64,000 bases of DNA from Ulva prolifera. Lineage: Eukaryota > Chlorophyta > Ulvophyceae > Ulvales > Ulvaceae. The DNA is taken from NCBI GenBank assembly GCA_023078555.1, contig CM041196.1, positions 5,281,658 to 5,345,657 on the forward strand, in the 5' to 3' direction. Each line of letters opens with the position of its first letter. Position 1 is the stretch's first letter. The notes under the pieces were generated by a model, which had not been told where the DNA came from, made no database searches, and was given only the letters and a program-made list of their open reading frames with translations. The position numbers were made by a program, and so were the translations under genes. Shown one piece after another: positions 32,450 through 43,000 of the stretch.

Positions 32450-35400
32450 TTAGAGCTCATCGCGGGGGGGGTCGACGTACTCGTCCGAATCGCCCTCCGT
32501 CGGCGCAGGCTTGCTGGCCTCGGCGGCCGCGTCCTGCATCCCCGCACATCAATCGAAAGAATAAACAAAAAAAAAATTAAGTTGCAGCTGACAGCAGGAG
32601 GGGGGTGTCTTCGTGCGCTGGCGGTCGATGAGGGGGGCTGTGCTGCGGTATGGCCAACAGTCCAGTGCAACTAACAAAGCAAAAGCCATGGCGCAAGAGT
32701 GGTCTTTGAAGGGTCATCGTGCCAAAACTGGTATAGGGCAGCTACTACAAAGACCTGATGCTCCCTGGCCCGGCGAGAGCGGCGTCGGCTGCACCGGCTG
32801 CACGTGCGGGCTTCCCACGCAGCAAGCGTCTGAAGCCCAGCACAGGACACCTCAACACAACGAACAAACCATAGGCACCCATATCATGCAGCTCAGGCCA
32901 CCGGGTGCTGAGCATCGACCACGCGGGCAGAAGTCATCCCGCTGGAGGCGACCGGCCGGTGCAGCAGCAAGCAGGTTGCGGCGCAGCAAGATGTGGAGCA
33001 GCAGGTGCACAGAGGGCAGCCAGGGGGGCAGTCGAGGCGCAACATCACAACAGACAGCAGGCGCATCGTCATCCTTTGTCCATTGTGGAACCTGGGGAAA
33101 AGCGTTTGGCTGGGTCTGAACGCCCCGAGCATCGAATCGGTTCTGTGCGTACATCCTACGCGACCGGCCTCGACCGTGCCTCAGCTGAATTGGAGGGACA
33201 GATGATGGGATAACTAACAGGACAGCACAGATGTATGCACAGCGGTGATGAGGGTGTTGAGAAGAGAGCGCCCGCACCTGCACCTTCTCGAACATCGCCT
33301 TCTCCGCCTCGGAGTTCTTGCCCCAGGTGTCCTGCGCGAACTGCATCGCCTCGTCCAGCGAGTCCGTGACCATGATGTTATCGAAGATGGACCCCGCCTT
33401 CACCTGCCACAGCTCAAAGGCCACGTACTTCAGGGGGGGCAGCTTGTAGAGCTCCGGATCGTCCACAAAGTCGGGGTTCGGAATCAGCGGCGCCGTCCAC
33501 ATCCCCTGCACCCACCCTGTGTTAATCTGGCTGTAGATCGTAGCCACACCAACAGTTGACATACAGCGGCGCCGTCCACATCCCCTGCACTCACCCGCCC
33601 GTCCGCTGGCTGTAGATGGTGGCCGCTCTGAGAGCAGTCATCCGGGGTGGTCTACCCTGAGCCCTGCGCTGTGGCGGACGTCCACACCGTTACCCGTAAC
33701 GAAAGGCACATTGCATGCATGCATACATGATGACGTGGCGCAATCTGCAGTCCAGTGGTCGCAGCACCACTTGGACGTTGCGATGTACAGGTGGGGTCCG
33801 GCAGTGCAGGGGCCATCACTGGGTTGCACCACCGACGCGCATGAGGCGGCAGAAACATGCCTTGTAGGCGGGGTTCTCGATGCGCCGTGGCCGCCACTCG
33901 CCGCGCCACTCCGGGTTCGTGATCTCCGGCGCCGACCACTCGCCGTCGTCGTCGTCGTCCCAGTCCGCGGGCTTCTTCGCCTCGGGGTCGGGCACCGTCT
34001 TCGGCACATCATCCCAGTCCGCGGGCTTCTTGTCCTCGGGGTCGTCGATCATCGGGTTGTCGTCCCAGTCCTCGGGCTTCTTCGCCTTGGGGTCCTGCAG
34101 CGGTGCCACACCTGTGTGTTGCGGAGTGCATCGGTGCAGCGCAGGAGAGCAGCGGGGTTCCACACACCCAGTATCTCACACAATGGCATGCAACCATGCC
34201 ATTTGTACCGCTGAGTCGCACCGTGGGATGCGGTGGACTTAGGAAGCTGCGTTGTGCAGCGATGCCGAGGCAGGCACGCAGTATATCCACACTACAGGAT
34301 CTCTTGAAGTCCATGCTGTACAGTTGGCCTGCTATGTAAACACATAGTAGTACAGTGGCAGTCGAGCTTTGCAGGATACACGTCTGTGCAGGCTACACGT
34401 CTGCGCAGCTCGACGACAATGTAGTCGAGCTGCGCAGCAGCGGCGTGCATTGATCTGAAGCAAGATGTGGACATGCAGAGCAGACAACACGCACGCAGCT
34501 ACCAGGCGATGCGTTATTTTGATGCGCATGTGCTCGGCACTATGCTGAGTGGCTGGAGCCTGTCGGGTGGTGCGCTGGAGGCATCGTGTGCAAGCAGGTG
34601 GGGGCGACGGCGGCGTACCGAGATCTGCTTCGGTGGGAGCATGTTCCAGTCCTCGTGCAGAGTGCCCTTGCGGCGGGACTCTGTGTCAACAAACACCTGC
34701 ACCCACCGCCTCTTGCACCGGATCCAGTGACACCAGCACAAGTGCCGTGTACTGTGGCTCACAGGCCACTTACATCCCACACCAGCCCCAGACCACAGCC
34801 ACGGAATTCGCGTGGCTGCAACATGCCTGATCAGAAGTTACATTGCCTGCGAAAATTGCATGTCACCCAGGAGTGTTCTCAAGCCAACCTGTGCCTTGAG
34901 TTAGTAGCATTCGGGTGGGTCAAACGGGCGACATTGTGCTGACAACAGCTGCAGGATGCAGATGCCCAGAGGAAGGATGCTGCTGGAGGAACGAGCGGGG
35001 AGCAGCACCTCGAACGATGCATCGGAGCGGATGACGAGGGTGTAGACGTGCGAGAGCTGGTCGGTCTCGGCGGTGATGGGCGACTTGAGCTCGTGGTTCT
35101 CACCCTTGTAGTTGATGATGACATGTACCTTGCGGGTCATGCTGCCACAGATGTCCGGCCCAAACATGATGGAGTAAGGTGTATCCCCGGAGAAGGCCTT
35201 CATCTCCTCCTCCCTGCATTTTTAGGGAACCTGGTGAAATTGGGATTCGCTGAACGGGACTGTCGGATGAGTGATTCTGGCATCAGGGCGGGCATCATGC
35301 TGTGTGATCAACACACGTACGGGAGAATGGTGTGTTCTGATCAAGGCGACTGGGCGTCTTATAGATGCGCAGGTGGTCATGCTGAGGCAGGAACCCCGTC

Positions 35401-36043
35401 TGGCAGCCACTGTCTGCCCAAACCACAAGGAAGACGCACTTGACTGTCTCGGGGACGAGCTTGATGTAGCCTCCACCGCAGTCAAGCATCTGTTCATGCT
35501 TTACGGAGAACTGCACGGTGCTATGCTTTCATTGTTTTGGGTAGGGAAGTCCGGTGGTCAATGCAGCGACCGGCAGGAGGAGGACCTTCGCACTGCGGTT
35601 CTGCGCATTTGGGCGTTGATGATTGCGCGGAAATTTACCTGAAGGACGAGATCCTTGCCAGCATTGCTGAAGGCTGGCTCGATGTCAGCATAGTACGCGA
35701 AGAAACGTGCATCTGGGCCGGTCTGAACACCCTTGGCTTCCGCTTCGTCGCCGTGCCACTTCCCCGACGTCAGCGTGAACTCACCAGCCTCACCAGATTC
35801 TGTCTTCCACGTGGACTTGGTCCATCGCTTGGTCCATGACTCTGCACAAGCTCGAGCGTTCTACGGCTGATCTCCAGATGCTTCGGTGCCAGTGCCCACT
35901 GTGAGAACTGCAGCAAACGCATTATCCAACACACATCCACACGGCACCGCACCATCGTCAAACGTCTCTTTGAATGCAGGTAGAGCGTAAGCAGAAGACA
36001 CCAGCGCGAGTGCAGAAAGGCACCACGCTTGACCAAGCCCCAT
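32450..36043 (-). CDS. CRT1: Calreticulin
   Basis: ER-lumen Ca2+-binding lectin chaperone for monoglucosylated glycoproteins. Eight exons (36043-35953, 35841-35639, 35510-35440, 35213-35009, 34696-34619, 34094-33861, 33505-33278, 32533-32450) sum to 397 residues. A signal peptide ([20 protein letters not shown]) precedes the N-domain KETFDDGESWTK. The lectin site has [16 protein letters not shown] and [11 protein letters not shown], including the disulfide cysteines. The P-domain has three A repeats ([36 protein letters not shown]) and three B repeats from [13 protein letters not shown] to [13 protein letters not shown]. The last exon ends [11 protein letters not shown], an ER-retention signal, with a short C-domain (27 residues) instead of the usual long acidic tail. 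The intron after exon 6 has a GC donor (AAG^GCATGT), the only choice that keeps frame. Confidence 0.96.
33485..33626. repeat. Tandem duplication spanning the calreticulin exon 7 acceptor
   Basis: About 62 bp containing CAGCGGCGCCGTCCACATCC and CTGGCTGTAGAT occurs at 33485-33547 and again at 33564-33626, offset 79 bp. On the coding strand each copy holds a GTGCAG acceptor followed by the first codons of exon 7. Confidence 0.85.
34401..34437. repeat. Perfect 14-bp inverted repeat in calreticulin intron 5
   Basis: CTGCGCAGCTCGAC (34401-34414) and its exact complement GTCGAGCTGCGCAG (34424-34437) are separated by 9 nt. A 16-bp direct repeat (TACACGTCTGYGCAGS) borders it on the left. Confidence 0.85.
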
Positions 36044-37009
36044 GTTGCCGAACGTGTCGTTTGGTCAAAGGAACACTTACGTTACGGATAGAACAATCGC
36101 AATGCTGTGTCAGACATCTGATTGATGCATCTTATCCCTCGTGCGTGCCTGATCGCTCCAGGCTGCATACCTGGAGTTTCTGGGACCGATTGCGCACCGA
36201 GCCCCACTGCATCTCGAGTCTGGGTAGAAAGGGGGGCTACCAGGCGCGTGGACCCGAGGAGGATGGGCACAACATGCTCCTGCGAGCACGCTCACACGCG
36301 CCCGAATGAGCGCAACGAACGCAACTGGACGATGTTGCAAATTCGCCCCAATACAGCAGCATGCGCACAGCTGGCTGCGCGCTCAGTGCCGCATGCCAAC
36401 TATTCCAATTTCCATGGCCAATGCGTAATCTTGTGTCAAGCTGCTCGAGTCGAGACCAGTGACAGCTCCAGTGACTCAAATATGTGCACAGTGCATGAAG
36501 TCATATCACAACTCATGGATGGACACCTGAACACGCCATCATCTGTGCATCACTCGGAGGCTTGGGCGTGTCTACACTTTTCTGTACATGCTGGCAATCG
36601 TGCAGGGAATTGCAATTTGATTGTCATGTTCCCAGCTTGCGCAGCATGCTGTGAACATCTGTGGCCTGATCTGCGGCTGATGAAATGTCAGGTGAACACC
36701 TCCATCCGGCCACTGCAGCGTCGTGGGGCACACGCAAACGTGCACACGTTCTTCGTGCAGGATGTTCCATGGCAAACCTGCATCGATATCTAGGCCTCCC
36801 CACAGGATCTGGTGCCTGCGGCAACACGTAATTACGAACGCCACCAGACCAATTGGCACGGCATACCATTTGAATTCAAGGCCATAGCCACTGCATCATC
36901 TACACTTGCTACAAACACATCCATGCATCGATCCCACGCACAAAGCCGCCTCGAACCGTCAAAACAACTCACTCCAGACCCTACGGCTCTGCCCGCGTTG
37001 CCCCCCTGT
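36044..37009. other. Intergenic stretch upstream of calreticulin
   Basis: Between the calreticulin start and the FANCM stop, both on the minus strand. It should contain the FANCM 3' UTR and calreticulin promoter. Short frames only; no ER-stress element is convincingly recognisable by eye. Confidence 0.4.
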
Positions 37010-40000
37010 CTATATTCTTCTCCGCCCCCGCATACGCGCCACAAGGTCGCGGCTCCCGCCTGACTCCGGGGTGTGCAGGCTGCGCATATACATCGCACGC
37101 TCATCCGTCACCGGTGTGCGCCCCTCAGCCACCATCGCCTGCGTGCTCACAATGAACCCCGCCGGCACGCCCTCCTCGCTCCCAAACTCCTCATCGTCCT
37201 CGTCATCGTCCCCGTCCGCCTCGGCGCAGTCGTCCACAAACACGCACCCCCGCAGCCGTGCGCGCGCGCGCGGCGGCGGCGCCTCGGCGGGGCGGCGGCG
37301 GCCGCGTTGCCGGGCGGCTGCGAGCGGAGCGGAGTCCGTGCTCGCCGGCGTCGCGGAGGCGGGGGTGTGCCGGGGTGCGATGGAGGCGCTCCGCGGCTGC
37401 CCAGAGAATTCAGCAATGCTGATCGACCGAGATTCATCTTCCCCCTGACTGCCTGCATATGCGCCACCACTGCAGGCTCATCCTCAAGCCGGCTAGCATG
37501 CCGGCGCATGCGTGCATGTCGGGGAAAACAAGCGAAGCGATGGCGATCTGTGCGTTGATAGAAGCAAAGAACTTGTTCCACTGCCAGTGCACGTACCGGT
37601 CAGGTCCTCGACAGCCGCCTCCTCCCCGCGGTCGCTATCAGAGTCATCCAGGCACTGCCGCTTGGGCCGGGGCCGACCACGGGCCCGCGGCGCCTCCCCA
37701 TGGCCCAGCTCATCATCCGACGAGTCATGCAGCATCTCCCTCTGCTTCACTAGTTCATGCTCCTGTGTCACCTTGCTAGGGGCTGTTAGCAGTCCCGCCG
37801 CAAGCAGCGGCGACTGGTCCGGGGAGTCGTCCAGCGTCATGTCAATCGCGTCTCCGCTCCCGCCTCCTCCCCCGCCCGCAGCGCTGGGGTGGCCCTTGCC
37901 GTCGCTGCTGCGGGTCACGCCACTGCGCCGCAGCGTGGCCGCACACCACGGCTTCACGTCTGAGCCGTGCACCGCAGCGTGTGCTAGGGCGCTCGTGACG
38001 ACTGGCGTCCCGCCGTGCGCCACGTCATCGGTGGATGTGCTGCTGCGGCCGCCGGGTGCGGCCAGCGGTGCCGCGAGACCCGGCACCGGCACTACAGTAC
38101 CCCCCGCGTTCGCCGCTGCGCCATTGCGTGCGATGTGGCTCGACAGCGCGCATGCAGGCTGCTGCATCGCCAGCCCGGACGGCCGTGCCGGTGTTACGCG
38201 GCCGCACAGCCCAGCAATGCCTGCATCCAATGCAACCCTAGCGACAGGGGCGCACAAAGGGCTGTCCGGACCAGCCGAAACAGACGCAGGCACTTCAGGC
38301 CGGGCGGAGCCAATGCCTAGCTCAAGCCCGGCATGATCAGGGGCGACTGTAGGCCCCGGATGGTCCAGAGGAGCCGCTGCGGTCGGCTGGACGGGGGACA
38401 TGGCGAAGATGTCCGGAACACGGCACGGGCGCGCGGGGTCGGGGGCGGAGCGTGCGGGGGCGGCTGCGCCAGATTCGCTGAGGCGCTGCACTGGCGCCGC
38501 GGCGAGGGGCTGTGTCGGGGCCGCACGGAACGTCACCGGCGTCGGTGCCGCAAATAGCGGCTGTGCACAGGGGGCCGGGGTTGGCTGTGTCGGAGAGCCA
38601 TCGCCGTCGTCCGGCGTGTCCGGGATGCAGTCAGACCCCATGACCCCCGGGAACGATCCGCCGGCAACCACCTCCTGCAACGCAGGGCTGCACGGGGACC
38701 CACGCCCCACGGCGAACCCTTGTGCGCCAAAGGTGGGTGGACAGGCGGGCAGCTTGGCAGAACCATGGGGGCCATGCATGCTGTGGGAGCCCATGCTCGG
38801 GTGCGCCGCCTTAAGAGTTGGAGAGCAGGCGTTCGGGGGTGCGGCGGCAGCCATGCAGGGAGAGGGCTCTGGTATTGCGGCTGGGGCTTCACTGCAGTGT
38901 GCATGTGGCTCATGCATACGCACATCAGGGCCCAGGTAGCCTCGCTCCTCGCCTGGTGCCTCCGAGTCCAGTCCGACCGGCAGGCATTCAATCTCACACG
39001 TCTCTGGGATCACGTCGCCGATAGTCGAAGGCATGACTGGGACACAGTGAGCTGTGGCCACATGTATGGGCGTGTAAGCGGCGGCAGCCGATCGGTTCGG
39101 CGCCAGATCTGGAGGGTCGTGCGAGACAACTTCTGGTTGCACGCCAGCCGGAGCATCAGCGGCGCAGGGCACACCGCTGCTGGGCATGCATGTCTCGGGG
39201 ACCACTCTTGTGTAGGGTGGATGCGGCAGTGGAGACAAGACAGCATCGATACCAGGCCCCGCACCGCTGAGTCGGCTCGCTTGGACCGGCGTGCAACCTT
39301 CAGGAGCCTGCATGCTGCAGGAGTCATGGGCGACACGCCCTCTCTGCTGCGTGGCATGCGCCGCTGCTGTGCTGTGTTGCTGGTCCGCTGCTTCCGGCGG
39401 TGGACTGCTGCAGCGCTCGGGCCCGCTGTGAGAACCGCGTACAGGTGCTGACTGTGCGGGTGCAGCACCGGTGGAGGGCGTAGGCGGGCGCAGACTGTCC
39501 ACAGCGCACAGAGCACCCCCCCAGGCGCCACTGCCGGGACACGCCTGCACGTCAGGCTCCATGACAGTGCCTGCGGCGTCTGCGATTGCAGGTGGGGTGT
39601 CCGAGGCTGCTGGTGAACCTGGGTGCGGCACGGCATCTGTGCCGGGAGGGGACGCTGTGGGTGGCGAGATGGTTGCCGGGGCGCCGGTGGTGTCGGTGGC
39701 AGCGGGAGCCGCCTTGAGGCGCTGTGCCCACGCCCGCCGCCACGCCCCTGTCTCCGCCTGCGGCCGCGCCGTAGCCTTGCGGCTCCGCAGCGGCGCGTCG
39801 TCCTCCTCCTCGTCCTCCATCTGCCGCCTCTTCACGCCCACACGCATGAGCCCCATGCGTTTTGGAGCAGCTGCAGGCTCCGCTGAGCACGCCTGTCGCA
39901 TCGGCTCCGCGGTAGCTTGCGGGTGGGCCACTGCAGACACGGGCTGCTGTGGCTGTGGTGCGGTGGGGGTGGCTGGCGTGACTCCGCCGCTGCCACCCGA

Positions 40001-43000
40001 CGGCAGAGCCACAGCAGCTTCAGCAGAAGGCAGTATGTGTTCAGCATCCAGAGGCGCCGACCGTGCTTCTGCTGCATCACCCGGCAAAGTCCGGGAGCCT
40101 ACGCACGCATCATTGGGCGCACGAGCAGCACCAGCATGCTCCTCATGCATCTGCTGCGCCGCAGCAGTTTCTGCTCCTGCCCCCGGGCCTGAGCTTGTGG
40201 GTGGCCCAACAGAGGCAAGCCCTGCCCCGACGGGCTCATGCATCTGATGCGCAGGCTGCCGACCAGCAACCTCCGCATGTTGGACCGCGACCGGAGCTGC
40301 TCCAGCATCGGTGCCATGGGGCTCACCGCTGCCCCCTGCAGCACCTGGTGTTCCCCCATTGCAGACACCCAAGCTCGCCGCAGCGGCCGTGTCCGCCGCC
40401 GCCGTCCCGCCTTCATCGCTTTTGAGCCTGACACGCACAAACGGCACCTCAGCGGCATGCGCAGCAGCACCCGCGGCCTGCGCAACGGCCACACCACATG
40501 CACCGCTCGACGGGCCTGCGTCAACAGCAGGGGCGGAGAACGCCGCTGCTGGGAGCTGCTCAAGAACCGCGGCAGGCAGCATGGCCTGCGCCAGCGCGGC
40601 GATCGGGTCGTCCGACTCGACCGCAGCCGCGACGTCCTCAGCGCGCACTGGAATGCTCTCCCATGCTGTGCACGCTGCGATCGCCTGGTGCGCAGCACGC
40701 AGCGCGCAAGGGTACGCCTGCCGTGCGGGGACTGCTCCAGGGTCCTGAACGCGGGCCGCACCGACCGCTGTGTCTGCTGCCCCACTGGTTGCGCCGGCGC
40801 CGCGCCCCGCCGTGTGAAGCACATTGCCAGCGTCCGCAGGGGGCCCAGCTGTCGCCGCTGCGCTGCATGCTGCCACTGGGAGCCGGGCAGCCAGCGGGAT
40901 GTCCTCCTCAGCGAGTGCTCCGGCTGGCGCCCCGGCATCGGCGGCGCCCGCCCCGCCCATGTCCCCGTCCGGTGGCGTGTCACCGTCAACCTCAATCGGC
41001 TTCTCCGCCGTTCCGGCATCAGCAGCTGTAGTGAATGAGCGGGGAGCCTTGCGGCAGCCGTAGCGCATGCATGTCTGCTGGTACAGCGCACGCCAAGCCA
41101 GGGGCAGCTCGTCCAGCCACGGCCGCGACAGGGCATACTCAACTGCCCGCTTCCCTGACGGTGTGAACTTGTATTTGCGCGGCTTACGCGTGCGTGGCGC
41201 AGGCACGGAGGCTACAGGCTGGGTGGCAACTTCGTCCTCGATTTCGATTGCCGGGGCCGGCGGTGCATGCATGGGTGTCCGTGCGGCTGTGGCCCCCGGC
41301 TCGATGGCCGCTGCCGGAGCGCTGGTGGAGGGAGGCACCAGCAGCCTGTCTGCAGCATGTCCTGTGGACTGCTGTGCTACAGCCTCGGTGACCAGGACTG
41401 GCGGCGCAGACACCCGTTGTGCGTAGAGCGTGCTGTGTGCTGTGGCCGCTGTGAGATGAGGGGTCGCAGCTGGCCCGACGCGTGGCTCCGCGGAGTTGGC
41501 GAGGCAGGCTGACTTGGCGCGCACGCGCTCCGCGAGAGACAGTGTGGCTGCTGCGGAGGTGTGGCCAGCGAGATCGCATGACCGGGGTGCGGATTCCAGC
41601 TGTGGCGTAGGTGCCACATGTGGCGTTGAGCCTGCCTGTGGCGGCTCTGCAGCAGAACCAGCATGTAAACGTATGCATGGGATGCTGTGACATACATCTG
41701 GTTGAGCATGGGTCACAATCTACTCTTACACTCCTTGCATTTGTTGCAGTCGTACCCGAGCCGTCCGAACAAATGAGAGGCCGCAAGTCAACCACGCATG
41801 CATGCCACCCATGCATGTGAGCACAACGGTCAAAACACGCGAGGACAGTAAATCGATTACATGGCGACTCAGACTAACTACAGCGACCCTAACTCCACTC
41901 TTAATGCAATACACTGCACAATCATTGAGAAAGAAAAGGCGCACCAGCTGCGCCGTATGCATGCAACCCGCTACCAAGACCATCCCCAGCCTCAACAGCG
42001 AGGCGAGCCGGCACCGACACAGACCCTGCCTGCGTAGTGCAGCCCCCACCTGTGGCTCTAACGGCAGGCTGCTGCTCCGTTGCAGCATGCGCAGGCGCTG
42101 CCCCCACCCCTGCGCTGGCGCCACGCCCCACGGCAGCATGCCGCGCCTCCACGGCACCCCCCCTCTGCAGATAGTCGTCCCACATCGACCTGGTGCCTTC
42201 GCAGTCCTCGGCAGCGGCGCCGCCGGCGCCCGGAGCCGCGGTGTCTGCCGCGGCGGCAGCGGGCTCGTCCCCCGTCCGCCGGCTGACGATCCGCTCCATG
42301 ATCGACTTGTGCGAGCGCGTGCGGTCACGCTTCGGCAGCGCGGTGCCGTTCATAACATCGAGGGCGACGCTGCGGGCCTCGCGGATCATATCACAGCGCT
42401 CCCGGACCCCTGGGTCTAGCAGTCGTTCGTCAAGCACCGACGCGAAGTGCTGCTGCCGCATCACCGGCGCAAAGTCCACCGGCAGGATCGTGCTGCGGCC
42501 GCAGAGCTTGAAGTTGATGGCCGCGTCCCGCAGCTGCGCCTGGAGCTGCGTCCGCTTCTGCATACCATACCGCGCCGATCACTCAGTGCAGATCACAGCA
42601 GGTTGCCGGGTCAATTCAGTGATACACAGCCACGCTGGCACAAGCCATGGCTTCTGTAGTCGACTCCTTCGCATGGACGATGATTCATGCACGCGTCCAC
42701 CACTCCAGGGACTTCCCGAAGATTCATGACCACTACCAAGGCAGGCTGCCCTCGCCTGTAGCTGCTAGACACACGGCGAGCTTTCGGGAGCCTGTTGGTG
42801 TGTGCATGCTAAAGCATGAGTACTCCAGTGCACACGTGGACAACGCCTCTGCGCAACAGGGCTGCGGCTGTGCTCATCCATGCATTGGCCAGCCCGTATC
42901 ACTCACACGCAGGCAGCAGAGCTCACAGCCAAGACCACAGACGCGGAGCCTCGAGCCGCACCGCCTCCGCCTGAGTGAACTTGCGCTCCTCGCCGCCCTT

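Noticed and set aside
38400-41063. Several plus-strand frames of 140-270 residues opposite the FANCM tail
   Set aside because: Ala/Arg/Gly-rich complements of the minus-strand exon 9, which keeps phase with both flanking exons.
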